DNA of 64,000 nt from Tetrahymena elliotti 4EA (Eukaryota; Ciliophora; Oligohymenophorea; Hymenostomatida; Tetrahymenidae). This document shows positions 11,534-24,762 of this stretch, piece by piece. The notes beneath the pieces are model-generated. The model made no database searches, was not told where the DNA came from, and saw only the letters and a program-made list of their open reading frames with translations. The translations under genes were made by a program, and so were the position numbers. Numbering within the stretch: position 1 is the stretch's first letter; the number at the start of each line of letters is the position of its first letter. Where the stretch lies: the NCBI GenBank assembly GCA_000231825.2, contig JH720318.1, forward strand, positions 948,539 through 1,012,538. Direction: 5' to 3'.

Positions 11534-13840
11534 ATGGAGTGTAATCATTTTTTCTAAAGCTATTTTAGGTATAAAGAATTAATTTATAAAAATAGAGGAA
11601 TTAGATAAGTTAATGCAGGAAGAAATGGAAAAGACATTTAATCCTGATGGTGAATAGTCAGAATTCATGAATAATGACGATGATGACTTAATGAGATAAA
11701 GTAATCAATTTTATTGCCAATAGTTTAGCATTACTTAGGATATTAAAATAAAGGTGTTGATTTAGAAATGTTTGAAAAGAAGTTATCGTAGTAAAAGAGA
11801 AAATAGGAATATTAAAATTAGCTAAAATCCAAGTAGTAGTAGAAATAAGAAACATATACTAATTAAAATTAAGTCTCTAGCGATGAAAGTGAGGAGGATG
11901 ATACCTAAGAGATTGTTAATAATATCAAGGCAAATCAAGTTAAAATAAAATAAGATGCTGATTCTTTATATGAAGAATTAGTTTCAAAGGGTAAATTGGA
12001 TAAAGATTAATAAAGTTAATAAAGTTTGTCTTTTGCTAAAAAGCCTCCTACTCCAAACAAATTATAAATAATGTAGTAGCAGTATGAATAATCTAGGGAC
12101 AAAGAAAAATAAAAATAAGATGAGCTTTTAGAGGAGATTTTGAAGTCTAATAATGATGGATTCAAGGAAAAAAAACTAAAAGAACTTTTATAAAGAAATA
12201 GAAATCTTAATATCCAATATGAAAAAGAGAAGGCCATGTAAGATAGATTTATAGTATTTTATATAAAAAGAACTTTTCTATATAGTGATTATATTAAAGC
12301 TTTTGCTAAATAATTCTATTGCTATTTATTTGATGAAATTATTCTTAAACCTATAAAGGAGGATGAAACTAGAGTCACAATTGAATTAAATGATCAAAGA
12401 TCATGAGGAATTTTTGTAGTATAAGTAAGGTAGGTTTGGAGAATAAGCAAATACTACAAGCAACAATGACGCTATATCTGTCAAGTCTCATTTAGAGTCA
12501 GTCTATTCAGCAAAAACTACAAAAACTACTTTGAAAGAAAACAGTATCATGAATGCTGCTGATGTAAATAGTTTTTTTTTCAAAAAACGTTTAAAATTTG
12601 ATTAATAAATTAGACAGAAGATTATAAGGAGAAGTTTTAGAAAGCAGATAAAAAAGTTTAAGAGGTATGATTTTAATTTTTTTTAGCAGCTTAAAATTGA
12701 AATTTTTATGTTATAATTTTATAGTTTAGAGTTCAAAATAATAACTTAAAAAATGAATTAAATAAAGCTTTGAGAGTTATTTCAAGAGAAGTAGGGGAGA
12801 ATGTTAGTGTGGATAAAGTAATTTATTAATTTTAAAAAGCAGAAAAATTAATTCAATAACAAAAGATATTATTAGAAGAAAATGGGTGGAAAGGCAGAGC
12901 TTAACAAATTGAAAAGCTCAAAGCCAAAGTAAGAGATTTGTAATAAAAAATGGGAAATATCAGTCACACATCTATCAATAGTGATATGAGTGGATTTAGT
13001 AGTGCAGGATTGGGACTTACTGGATAAAGTCATAGAGGAAATAGTTTAGGAGGTCAGGCAGCTTCAGAAAGAAGAAAAGAGCAAGAAGAATTGAAGTAAT
13101 AATTTGAAAAGATAAAGCAAGATAATGAACTAATCAGCTCAAAACTAAAAGCAGTTACAGCAAGAAAAAATATACTTGAAAAAGAAATAAAAGAAATAAA
13201 AAATGATTATGATAATAACAAGAAAATTTTACTTGAAAAAAGTGATAATGATAATAAATATATTTCTGCTCTTAAATAGGAAATAGAAAAACTTAGAAAA
13301 AAAGAACCTGAAGTAGTAAATAAAGTTATATATTAAAGAGTATATACAAATAACACCGATGAAGAAAATGAAAAAAAGCTAAAAGCTAGTGATGATGAAA
13401 TAAATAAAGTTCGTTAAGATATGAAATATTTGAAAAATGAATTAGAACAGAAAGAAAGGATGATAAGTGAATTGATATCGGAAGTAAAAAGCTATTTTGT
13501 TTTATTCATTAAATAAATATTTCAAAAATATTTTATACTGAAAATAGAAAATAAAAAGTGATAAGCAATAAGTACAAAAAGTAGTGTCTAGCTCTAACTC
13601 AAGTAACGAAGAGGCATAATAAAAGATATAAAAGCTTGAAGAAATGGTCAAAGCTTATAAGAAGGAAAGAGATGAATTCTATGATTCAAAGGTTAGTGAT
13701 AAGGTAAATTAAAATCTTTTAACAAATTTATATTAACTAAATAATAAATATAGGAATCTTAAAAAATTATAAAAGAGCTATCACTCTAAAATGCTAAACT
13801 AAGAAGTAAAATAGATGATTTAACTTAATCAAAAAAGTGA
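11534..13840 (+). CDS. Coiled-coil protein resembling CCDC13
   Basis: Eight exons, 622 residues. Introns are 11541-11595, 11701-11738 (38 nt), 12238-12358, 12564-12613, 12665-12724, 13484-13547 and 13704-13753; TGA 13838-13840. The lengths sum exactly to codons. Exon 1 encodes only ATG GAG plus one base. Most of the protein is K/E/Q-rich helix of the coiled-coil type. The segment NKALRVISREVGENVSVDK, then GWKGRAQQIEKLKAKVRDLQ in the middle, recalls the conserved core of CCDC13, a centriolar-satellite and cilium-assembly protein; this comparison is from memory. A Ser/Gly-rich hinge follows. It could also be another ciliary or cytoskeletal coiled coil. The seventh-exon region (CAATAAGTACAAAAAG) continues the helix to the end. 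Confidence 0.75.
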
Positions 13841-14485
13841 TAGAATGACTTTAACAATACTTAATTCTTAATCTCAATTTATATATTTAATTTATCTTAC
13901 TTGTTTAATTTTTTACTAAAAATTGAAATACAATTAAGTTAAAAATTCACTTTTTTCAATAAGAACTTCTTTTAGAAAAGGAATAATAGCTATAGAATTC
14001 GTTAAGTTAAATAAAGAATGATAAATTATTTTACTCATTTTCAGCTCTAAGGATATTCTAATAGTATATCACTTGAGAAGAAAACTATTGATATATCAAT
14101 CTAAAAAGTAGATTACATAATAATTTTCAATAATTCATGATATTCTAATTATTTTCTGAAGTTTGTTTATGAAATGCTTTTTTTAAAGTTTTAAGATAAA
14201 ATTTGTTAGGGATTCATGTAAGTTAGAGAATAAAAATCTGAAATAAATACCTTTTTTTATTTTTAGTTTTATTAAATATCTTCGATAGTAATTTTTATAT
14301 AAAATTATTTCAGTACAGTAATATTTTTAGTCATAAATATGTTTTTTATTAATCTTATTTATTTGGATTTATCTTTCTACTTCTATGTTAATTAATTAGA
14401 AAGTTAAAGTATAAATAGCTATCTCTCAATAGATATTTAATAATATATAAACTATTACTATAAATTAATAATAAAATTATCAATT
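13841..14485. other. AT-rich spacer, no gene seen
   Basis: Between two rightward genes; no recognisable feature. Confidence 0.55.
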
Positions 14486-15763
14486 ATGAGCATGCACAGA
14501 GATTCTCTTAATGAGTCTCTGTATTCCTAGGATGAATTTTATGATCATGAAATCATGAAAAAAAAAAAGTAAATAGATAAGCCCCTACAAAATAGTATTC
14601 ATGAATACCCAAAAATCATAGACATTTAGTAGATTTAAAATAATGGAAATTAATTTAATATTAGTAATTAAAGTAGCTTGTTGCAATTAAGTCCTTCAGC
14701 TACAACAAATTAAAATAATGAAGGCTTCTTATAATAAAAATAATATCTAGATTATGTAATCCCAATTAATTAAAGTTTCCTGCCTCATGATAATAGCTTT
14801 GACAAAAGTTTTAATTCTATATCGAGTATTTATAATGATAACTTGTATAAAACATTACTAATTGATATTAATTCTGTTAAATAAGATATTTAGAGTAAAA
14901 TGGTTAATGAGGATGCATAGTTTAGTTTTTCTAGCTTTATATAGGAAGAATAGTTTGTTTTAAGATAAATAGATAAATTAAACATGTCAGAGTATTCTAG
15001 TCAATTGTAATATTCAAGCACTTCTGATGAATTAAGTTAGAGTTATTCTGATTTTTTATCGTCTATTTATAATGAATTAGAGGATGATTTATCAAATACA
15101 AATAAAAGTATCTATAAGATAAAGGATAGCGTTTCATACCCTCAATAATTATAATAATATTCTTCTATTAAGATGGTTAATGAAGAATTACATTCTTAAA
15201 CATCTAATATATTTTAAGGATCTCCTTACAAATTACTATATATAGGAAAAATCAACTTTAAGCTTAATTAAAATTTATCATATTCTTAAGATGATTAGTA
15301 TAGTATCTATTTTTAAAGCTAGTCATCATTTTCAGAACTTAATAATAGTATAGGCCTAGATTAATTTTAACATGAATCATCGAGATATATTTAGAACAGT
15401 TAAATAACTAAAAGTGTTTTTTAAATAAATAAAAAAATTAGAAAAAAACGCCTTAAACTTCAAACTGGATCTTTAATCTTAAAAAATTAATCATATCTAG
15501 ATTCTTACACTCTTAATTTACAATAAGGTTTGAGGAAATTTATTCAGACTTATATAGTCAAGTAAATAAATGAAAAATGTTATGAAAGGTCTAACTAAAG
15601 TAAACACTCTGTTGTTTTTGGAGAAAGAAATAAGTAAATACGTAAAATGAAATTCTCTTTTTAGGCAAACCATCATTAAGTAGTAAGCCCTAGAGCTTAA
15701 TAAGAAGTTAAACAATTTATAAAAAAGCAAATAAAGTAAATATTATGCTAAAATAATATATGA
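14486..15763 (+). CDS. Ser/Gln/Asn-rich protein of unknown function
   Basis: Single uninterrupted frame, ATG 14486-14488 to TGA 15761-15763, 425 residues. No domain is recognised. It is rich in Ser, Gln, Asn, Tyr and Asp through residue about 300, with repeated Y-S and S-S-I-Y patches, so it is probably largely disordered. The C-terminal 110 residues are basic (KKIRKKRLKLQ, KQIRKMKFSF, FIKKQIKQ), which may bind nucleic acid or membrane. No signal peptide or membrane span. Coding status is supported by consistent codon use and by many in-frame TAA/TAG but no TGA over 1.3 kb. The function is unknown. Confidence 0.6.
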
Positions 15764-16426
15764 ATTAAATAAAAATAGAGCCAATTATCAAAAATATAAA
15801 AAATCTTTTTTAACCTTATTTGAATTAATTTATTTTATGAAAAAATATTCTACTAATCTTAAAACTATAAAAAGTTAATATAAAATTCTTCCAATGTTCT
15901 GTCTAATTATAATTTTTACCTCTGTATATATTTGTTTTAATCTTTTTAATCAAATTTTAACAAAAAATAAATACCTCCAACATTTATCTCAATATGAAAA
16001 TTATATTCATTTGTTTATCAGATTAATCCACTTTATACAACTCCTCTTTTCTAAAATTATATTTATTAAATAAATTATATTTAAAACAACAAACCCAAAA
16101 AAAAAAATTTGTGTTTCTGAATTAAATTTCAAAATTGAGGATTTATTTCACAAATAATACAGTACTAGAAGATTACTAACTTTTATTACTTATTTATGGA
16201 GAAAATCTATTTATAAATTTAGAAGTATGATTTTGAAATTTTACATTGATGTTATACTTGCAATAGACTGAATCTTTTTTATTTAATTTTTTTATTATTG
16301 TTATAAATATCTAATTGATTTCCTAGCAGAATAACCTTTAATTAATTTTAAAAAATGGAAATCTAAAAAATAATATTTTTGTTGTTTGAAAGGATTATTT
16401 CTTGAAATAATAAATGTATAAAAAGT
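15764..16426. other. AT-rich spacer, no gene seen
   Basis: Between two rightward genes. Open stretches are short and low in complexity. Confidence 0.55.
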
Positions 16427-18349
16427 ATGTTAGAGAACAGTCAGCATTAGGATTAAAAAAATTTATCAGAAAGATAGCTGAACAATAGAATCAAGTCATA
16501 ATTAAATATTAACTAATTTCTGATATTTTTTTAAATTAGTAATCAAAAGGAATACAAGATAAAAAAATTAAAAAATAAATTGAAAATGTTGGGCAATTAG
16601 CAGGATATTTAAAATAGGTATATTATAGATGTAAGGAGAGTTCATTAAGAGATATCAAATGGTCAAAATACAGCATGTAAATATTGTGGTTTATATGATT
16701 CTAAGTATCACTGCGGATTTTAAGCTGACCTTCTATTACCAGAAATATATATGGAGTTATCGAACAAAGGATTTTTTAGATCAGGAAAATACTTTTGGAA
16801 GTAAAATCCTTATCTTTCTTGTTGCAAAGAGTATGCAATAAGGATGAATGTATCTCAATTCCAAATCAGCCATCACTAAAAAAAGACTTTTTAAAAATTT
16901 GCTTCTCTTATGCACAATTATAATGAATAAAGTAAAAATAAAAATGAAGTTGGCTAATCTCCAAAAAACTAATAATTTGAACATAGCGATAAAGAAAACC
17001 AAATTTAGCTACAAAGCATAAGCCAAGAGGATAATTTAAAAATGAATATTGAAATATAGTAAATTAAAGAGATTCTAAATTAATTATCCTTGAAATTATT
17101 TCAAGATGAGCAATAAGGCTTCAAAAAAGGTGATTATAACTGCAAAGTATTTTAAACTTTAGGCAAGAAAAAAGAATCTGATTACTATAGTAATTATCTT
17201 TAGGTAGCTTTCATTTAAAATAGGTAATTATTTGAGTCAATAGATAAGCTAATTGATAAATATTAGAATTAAATTCTAAGCTAATTATAAAATGAGTGCA
17301 GCGAATATATTTATACAATTCATCCTAGTGAAAAACTTTTACTTTTTAAATCTAAAGAAATTTAAAATGAAATACCATAAAATATTGAAAAACCTTAGAA
17401 AAATATGGAAATAGAAAAGAGTCAACAAAACATAAAGCCAAAAATAATAAAAAGTGAGAATTAAAAGTTCAAATAAATGAAAGTATAATAATAGCAAAAC
17501 CATAAAAATGGATAATAAAAATATGTTAGTGAAGATGGCTCTTTGATATTTGATGAATTCACTCCTAAATACATCAAAATTGGAGATTTAGAAATTACCT
17601 TAGAAGATAATTAATTTGATGAACAAATTTATGAAATTCATTGCTAATACTTTTAAAGTGTTCATTAAAGAGAGGCTTAATCAGCTGATAAATTTATGAA
17701 AGACAAATGCGTCTAAATTATTGAACCATAAATCATTTAAAGCTAAGTAGATCCAAGCATTAACTTGTGTACAGGATCTTTCTTTTTTAAGTATAGGTTA
17801 AAAGGTTAAATAATAGCAGTATCTCATGTTGATATTCTTCCAGAGATGTTCATGAGCTAATACTTTTTCTATAAACCAGAATTAAAGTAATCATTAAAAC
17901 TAGGCATAAACAGCGCTTTAATAGAAATAGAATATGTTAAAAGAATGCAAAAATACTTCCCTAAGTTTATATATTTTAATTTTGTTTAATTCATTCCAAA
18001 GACAACTAAAATGAATTATAAAGCTGACTTTTAAAAACAAGAAATACTTTGCCCAGAGACATGCAAATGGGTAGATCTAACATTAGATATGAAAAAGCAA
18101 CTTTTTGAAAATCCTGCTGACAACCCTCGTTTAGCATCTAAAGAAGAATCTATATAAGAAGATCATGATTTTTCAAAAATGAACATCGAGTAATACCTAT
18201 ATGAAAACTTTTTAATGTATATAAACTAAAAATATTTGATGATTGAAGATCTTATACCTGAAAGCTAGCCATAAATACTACTTAATTTAGCATGTCTATT
18301 ATAAGCCATGGGTAAAAAGATCTTTAATTAGCTTACATTTGGTTATTGA
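16427..18349 (+). CDS. ATE1: Arginyl-tRNA--protein transferase ATE1
   Basis: Single frame of 640 residues, ATG 16427-16429, TGA 18347-18349; an optional 45-nt in-frame intron may be removed at about 16495-16539. The N-terminal ATE domain is clear: CKYCGLYDSKYHCGFQADLL with C84/C87, then FFRSGKYFWKQNPYLSCCKE with C132/C133, the four-cysteine set of ATE1 (residue numbers without the optional splice). The C-terminal domain has the GSFFFKYRLKGQIIAVSHVD, ILPEMFMSQYFF and LCPETCKWVDL blocks. ATE1 transfers Arg from Arg-tRNA to N-terminal Asp, Glu or oxidised Cys, marking proteins for the Arg/N-degron pathway. The middle (about 250-375) is a Q/K-rich insert not found in short homologues. NTA1, which supplies Asp/Glu N-termini, is also in this window. 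Confidence 0.93.
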
Positions 18350-18754
18350 AATAAATTATTTAAAATAAAAATAAAAACCAAATTTAAAAAAAAATTATTG
18401 TTTCATATGTATTTTAAACTGAAATACTCAAAAAAGAGTTTAAAATATTTATTTTTTGTTTTAAATTTTCAGATTCAAATTAAAATTAAAAATTTTTAAT
18501 ATTTTTTTATTTAGCTTTAATAAAATAATAAAATATAAAGATAAATTAACAAACTGTCGTGAAATAAATTAAAGTATTTGAATACAAAATAAATTATATT
18601 AATTTATTCAAAAAATAAATGATTAGTTTTTAAAATAATAAAATAAATTAAAGTAAATAAATAAATTGATTGATTGATTGAAGTTTTTTAAATTTATTTT
18701 TAAGTTTTGTTAAAATGTTGAATTGTTCAGCCTAATTTTAAAGTATTTTTTATT
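18350..18754. other. AT-rich spacer between convergent genes
   Basis: Contains a short TTGA microsatellite near 18667-18681; otherwise nothing notable. Confidence 0.55.
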
Positions 18755-19622
18755 TCAATAAAACATTTAATTTGATTATTACTAATTCATTTCTTGATCA
18801 GACTCTGGGATTAAGCCAATTTCTTTTTCCATTCTATATACTCTATTTTCAAAGCTTTCTAAGCATCTAATTATAGGTTAATTTTCTATAGTTTATTAGT
18901 CTATTTACTTAGAAATGTATCTCATTTCTTAATCTTATTCTTATAAATTAGTTGTCAATCTTTTTAAAAATTGCTCAATAGATATTTCTATTTATTTTGT
19001 ATCTTTAGATATTTCAGACTCTTACTAAATTTATAATCTTTTATATATTGATTTCCCTTCTTGAATTTAAGCTTAATTTTTCAGTATTTCTGATTTTATT
19101 GAATTCACTTTTTCCTATTATCATTATTTATAAAAAATAAAAAAAATGATTTCAATTTTACAAAATAAATTTTTTACCACATAGTTATCATAATATTACT
19201 CTGGGTTTGTTTAAATTTTGTTATATTATTCATCTGACATAGGTTTCAAAGGTGTCTTGAAATTCTTAAAAAAAATTTTTTAGATATTATTAACCTTATT
19301 TTATTTGCTTTACTGGGTTTGTAATAAAAAATAATCCGCTGTCATTATTGCCTTTAGGCCCAAAAGATTCTTATTTGTTTAATGTCTGAATATGGCTTTC
19401 ATCTACATATTATTATTAAACTATGTCCTATGATTCTAATTAATTATCAATTTGCTAATGAGGAATATCTTCATGTATAATCTAAATAGACTAATGTGTT
19501 TATTCCTTATTTTCTACTGAAAGTTAATCTTCTTGATTCATTGAATCTAATAATTTGCTACTTTGTTTTTATTATGAGATCTCTTTTGTGTCATTACTTT
19601 ATTTATTTTGATAAGTATTCAT
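18755..19622 (-). CDS. Gln-rich coiled-coil protein of unknown function
   Basis: Three exons, 251 residues; ATG 19620-19622, introns 19265-19313 and 19115-19177, TGA 18755-18757, giving a whole number of codons. The first 95 residues are Q/S-rich and look disordered (SNDTKEISQQKQSS). After a short linker ending at intron 2, the rest (about 140-245) is predicted helix: QQESEISKDTKQIEISIEQF, LKRLTTNLQEQDQEMRYI, then ESFENRVYRMEKEIGLIPE. This heptad-like pattern suggests dimerisation. No family is recognised, and there is no membrane span or signal peptide. Confidence 0.6.
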
Positions 19623-20361
19623 TTATATAAACACAAAAAAATATACAAAATTAAGTTTTATGATTTTTAATTGATTCAATAATCAATTTAGTGAATTTAA
19701 TTTTTAAAGAAATTTCAACCAAGCATTTATTTTTTATTAAAAAAAAATAAAAATTTTTAATTATTAGCTTGTAAGTCTACCTAAAACAACTGAAAATAAA
19801 ATAAAATAAAATTTTATAATCAATTAGTTAATTAATAGCTATTTAATAGGATTAAAAAATTATCAATTAAATTTTAATAAATATTTTCTTTTAAAAATAA
19901 ATAAAAATGATTTTAATGATAAAATAAATTACAAATAAACATTTTGTGCTTTTGTAAAATAATTAATAAAAAAATAAATAATATACTCACAAGAGGTGAT
20001 GAAATCATTGCAAGAGAGTAATATTAGTTCAGAAAGACAACATGCAAAAATGGATAACTATTAAGCAGAGATAAGAAAGAAACCTCTCTATTCTCGGAAG
20101 AATAAGATGATAGATATATTGAATTGAATTGATTTTTTGAAATTAGAAGGAAGGTAAATATTTAAAAAGGATTTGATATTATTAAAAGTAAATAAAAAGT
20201 GATAACAACATTTAAAGATACGAAAGGAAGAATAAAGCATACAGAAATAAATAAATTAAATAGAAAGGAGAAATAATAAAACAAAAACTGAAAAACAATA
20301 CTTAATCTTTAAAAGATCTATTAAATTAAAAGCATCAATTAAAAAACTTATATTATTAGCA
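19623..20361. other. Spacer and probable promoter/5' leader of the proteasome gene
   Basis: Divergent intergenic region. Around 20000-20260 it is somewhat richer in G and C than other spacers and has a short frame from 20000 that meets TGA soon; this may be transcribed leader. No motif is assigned. Confidence 0.5.
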
Positions 20362-21621
20362 ATGAATTTCCCAATATACTCTTTCCCTAACGATTTGGTT
20401 AGCCACTTATCCAAGGAAAACAAATAGCCATAAGCAGACAATTACAAGGAAGCTAGAAAAAATGAATTTAATCCTTACGTATTTAATGCAGGAACAGTTT
20501 GCGGTAGAATTTATATTATTTTTACTGGCAATTGGAATATTTTCATTATTTGAATTGAGCTATTTTAATCAAAATCTGTAAACGAAGTTTAAAAATGCTC
20601 ATCTAAGCCAACTACTTTATTCATAATTTTTCTGAGACAAAGAAATTAATCTATTAATTTTAATATTAGCTATTGCTTATGGTGATTTTGTTATTGTAGC
20701 TGGTGATAAAAGAATCTCTCAAGGTTACTCCATAGTTAGCAGAGATATCTCTAAGTTAGCAAGATTGACTGATAACGTCTTTTTAGCCACTTCTGGTATG
20801 TATGCTGACTTTGCAGCTTTATCTAAGCAACTCTCTTCACGTTTGCATATGTACAAATATAACAATGGAAAGCAAGCAAATATGAGAGCTATTGCAAGCT
20901 TGTTATCAAGAACTCTCTACTACAAGAGGTACAATAGTTATCTATTATTAACAAATTAGATATTTAAAATTTACTTGAGTTTTATATAAAGAATAACTCA
21001 TTTAGATAATTTTTAAAATAAAAAATAACTTTAGAACCTCATATAATTCCATATTTAAATAAATTATTTTTATTTTAACAACAGATTCTTCCCTTATTAT
21101 ACTTTCAATCTCTTAGCTGGTTTTGATGATAAAGGTGAAGGTTTAGTAATTAACTATGATGCCGTAGGATCTGGTGATTTTAAAAAGTATGCAGTCTTGG
21201 GTTCTGGTGCTCAACTAATTACTCCCGTTTTCGATCAATATTTCGAAGGTAAAAAATAAATAATCAATTTTTTGTTCTAATAAACTTCAAAATAATTTAT
21301 TGTAAAAATATGAATTATTTGCTTATTTATTAGAATTAATGTATCTGTTGAAAAGTGAAATGAATAATTAATTTATTTTATTTTAATAGGATACAATAAA
21401 ATTTAAAAGGAGAAGCTTAGCACTGTAGAAGAATTCATTAGTTTCATAGTTGATTGCTTTGAATCAGCTACCGAAAGAGATATTTATACTGGTAAATTGT
21501 TTACAAAATTAAGTAATAATTGCAATATTTTTATAACATATTAGGTGATTAACTTGAAATTGTTATCCTTAGAAAAGATTAAGCTCCAGAATATTAATTA
21601 TTCCCTTTAAGAAAAGATTGA
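20362..21621 (+). CDS. PSMB1: 20S proteasome subunit beta-6 (PSMB1)
   Basis: Five exons: 20362-20503, 20670-20928, 21085-21248, 21390-21491 and 21545-21621; 247 residues. The mature core starts NAGTVCAIAYGDFVIVAGDK, followed by RISQGYSIVSRD, AIASLLSRTLYYKRFFPYYT, SATERDIYTGDQLEIVILRK; these blocks and their order are those of PSMB1 (yeast Pre7), one of the non-catalytic beta subunits of the 20S core. The expected catalytic Thr1 context is not needed here. A leader of about 40 residues precedes the fold, longer than in the yeast protein and presumably processed. Introns fall at different phases, and all joins preserve the frame. Codon use is the more GC-rich type seen in highly expressed ciliate genes. 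Confidence 0.95.
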
Positions 21622-22410
21622 GTAGATATTAAAAAATAATATAATAATAAAAAATAAACAATACTTTTTTAAGAATATAATGTAATAATTAAATTGTATA
21701 CTATAAACTTTTTTGTTAACTGTATTTTTATCATCTCAAATTCATTTTACAATCTTATTTGATTTAGATCCTTATTATTTTGCTTTATTACATTAGATTG
21801 ATTGGAATTTATTTCATAAAAATAAATAGTTTGTTTTTCATATAAATAATTTTGACCAAAAATAAAACAAATTACTTAGAATAGGTTTAAATTAAAAAAA
21901 ACTGTGTATATCCTATTTTTTAATAAAACTTAAATGATTTAAGTTTACCAAAATATTTTATTCATCAAATTATTCTTAGTTTAATAAAATAATGAGCTTT
22001 TAAAATACATTCATTTTTTATCTAATAAAAAAGTTTTGATTAAGAATTAAATAACTCTTAATATCAAACTTCATCACTTTTATCTTTATTTTTATTTTTT
22101 TAATATAAACACTACTAATTTTCTAATTTTTAAATATTTTTAAGGACAAAAATCAAAATTTTATCTGAGAATAAATCAAAAATACTAGCATTACTTGAAA
22201 CAAATCTAAAAAAATACTTTTTTATTTATTCAGGTGATATAGATTTTGGAGAAAAAAAAAACATTTTTAAAATAAACTTTAATTAAATAGGTTAGAACTG
22301 ATTTTATAATAATTTTTACAATGATGAGTTAGATTTAAAAAAATATCTATAACTAAATAAAAATATAATGAATAATTTTTTGTAATTGTTTTCCAACATG
22401 TTAAATTTGT
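21622..22410. other. AT-rich spacer between convergent genes
   Basis: 3' flanks of the proteasome and TMEM164 genes; no further element seen. Confidence 0.6.
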
Positions 22411-23280
22411 TCAGTCTTTTTTCTGCTTATTGATTGATCTGAATAGATAAATGGGAGCCATTATTATTCCATATGAACTAATTTAAATTAACACTGTTAC
22501 AAATGATGCAAAATTAAGATAGTGATCTGCTAAGTAAAAGTAATAATCACCTATTATGGGTATTAGAGGATCGGCTTCTGGATGGCAAAGAGTAAAATTT
22601 AAGTTTGCCCAAGTAAGTATACTTTAAGGTACCATGATAAATCTCATATATAAAATATGGATTCCAAATCCAAAGTATTAGTGAGTGATAAATTCCCAGA
22701 AGGACATTTTGAAAAAGCCATATCTGCCACTAATTATTAAGCATAAAGGTCCAATAAAAGCAGCTAAATAATGTTCAATCCAGAAAAATTCTTCTTCCAA
22801 AGGTAATACCATACCAGTAGTGACAGGGAATGCAAGAGCAGAAATAGGTCCAAATAGCCAACGCATGTATGTAACAAAAATAACAGCTTTAGTTTTTGTT
22901 TTTTCGGTAGTCAAAAGTATTCCAGAAAATAGTAGAACATAGTGGCATGGGTTGTGCATAAAAATTCCTCTACCTGTATAAAATTTATAGCTAGCCATTA
23001 CAATATATGTTGCAAAGCACACATAACCAACAAGCTTTTCAACTAAAGAGGGCTTTAAATTTTTAACTAGCTTTAAGTCTAATTCTCTAGAATTTTTTAT
23101 TGTATTCCATGCTAAATATATTATCAAAATATTTATGGTTGCACTAATTGCAGAGACAGTAATTCTAAATGAATTTTCCATAGCAGCTGCACATTTGGGA
23201 CCACCATCACTAAACTCCTCATAGGTATCAGAATAAATACCTCCATAATAATATTTTTATAAGGTTTCTATAATCTCCAT
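22411..23280 (-). CDS. TMEM164: TMEM164 family multi-pass membrane protein
   Basis: Single exon, 289 residues, ATG 23278-23280, TGA 22411-22413. About seven hydrophobic segments. Diagnostic blocks: FSDGGPKCAAAM just before the first span (compare GGPECA in animals), NPCHYVLLFSGILL in the centre, LFGPISALAFPVTTGMVLPL with EEEFFWIEHYLA, ILTWANLNFTLCHPEADP and a late membrane segment. Animal TMEM164 has been described as a membrane acyltransferase for ether phospholipids using a conserved Cys; the Cys in the NPCH motif is retained here, which fits, but activity in ciliates is inferred. The length matches the family. Transcribed toward the proteasome gene. Confidence 0.88.
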
Positions 23281-24762
23281 TTCTCTGTTTTGTTATTATT
23301 ATTAAATTTGTTTTCCTTTTTACCTGAAAGATATTTAAATATTTAAAATCTAAATTCTAAATAATCAATTAGTCTAAGAAAAAATTCTTACTTAATTTAA
23401 ACAATAGTCACAAAAGATTTATTTAATTTATTCAAACTCTTTCACTTGTTTTTTTATAAATAATAAGAATATTATTATTTGACAATTTTTCTGGCATTTA
23501 AAAATGACGTAAATCTCATCATCTTATTAAGCAATTTACCTATAACTGTGCTCTCTAACATTTAACTTTGAAGAATTATGATGTTGGTGTTACTCAAAAA
23601 AATCATGAATATTTATTCTCACTATCAGTTTTGCTTTCTGATTGATGAGCAATTAAATTTGAATATTATATTTGTTAATTAAATTTTGGATAATACATTA
23701 ATATAAATAATAGAAGATTTGTAGATTCTTTTTTTGCTGGCAAAAATAATTAATTTAACTGAAATTCTGTAAATTTATTATTTAGTTACAATAGATAAGT
23801 GATCAGAAAATTAATTAATACATAAATACTATTTATAAAATTAGTAAAATAAAAATGAGTTTATTGTAAAAATTGAAATAGAAAAAATAAGATTTAATAA
23901 AAGAAAATAATATTTTTTAAGTTATCTGAATTAAAAAAAATAAAAGAGATGAATAAATAGAAGACTATTTGAAAAATAATATTGTTTGTATTCTATTCAT
24001 TTAATATAATATTTAATCATTTGCTTTTAAAATTATTTTCTATTTTAAAGGATTAACTGATTTCTTTCAATTAAAAAAAATTAGGAACTTTTTATAAATT
24101 GTTGTGCAATTAAATTTATATTATTTAATTACTTGCTTTTAAAATTATTTTAATCATAAGTCTAAATTGAAAGATATTAATTTTAAAATATGTGTTTTTT
24201 ATATTTTAAACACATAGTTTTTTTGTAACCCAAATGAATTTAAAGATATTCAAATTTTAAGATAGGTTATTCTTTATTCATTTTTTCGAAACAATTTTTA
24301 AACATTTCTTATTCAGGAAAAGAATATTAATTATTAGAAATGAATTTGTAAAAACATTAACGAATTATATTGATTTTGTGAACAAATTAGAAATTTAATA
24401 ATAAGATTTAATTCAGCTTTGTAGTGCGCATTAAGATTATCTAGTAGAGTTTAGTAAATATAAATGTAAGATAAAATAAATTTTAATTAAATTGATGTAG
24501 ACTCTTAAATTAATATTTTACTTTTGGTAAAATCTATTCCAGTTTAGTATTCCGTATGTTTTCTTCTTTAAGCTTTTTACTTTTTTAAAAATAGAAAAAT
24601 TAATAATTCTTTTTAATTCTATTTATTAATCTATACGACTTTGGCGCAACAAACTTCTAGTTAGGTTTCTTGGAATATATATACAATAACTTAATATATG
24701 TAGAAATTAATATTCAAATATTAATTATCAAAAATTAAATAAAAAAAAAAAGTAATTCTAAA
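23281..24762. other. AT-rich divergent spacer with a short direct repeat and a hairpin
   Basis: About 1.5 kb. A 20-plus-bp direct repeat (core ttgcttttaaaattatttt) occurs near 24020 and 24132. Inverted arms ATGTGTTT (24190-24197) and AAACACAT (24208-24215) can form a hairpin. No coding frame is supported. Confidence 0.55.

Noticed and set aside
20000..20140. Short plus-strand frame MKSLQESNISSERQ... upstream of PSMB1
   Set aside because: About 45 codons, no family features; more likely leader or promoter sequence.
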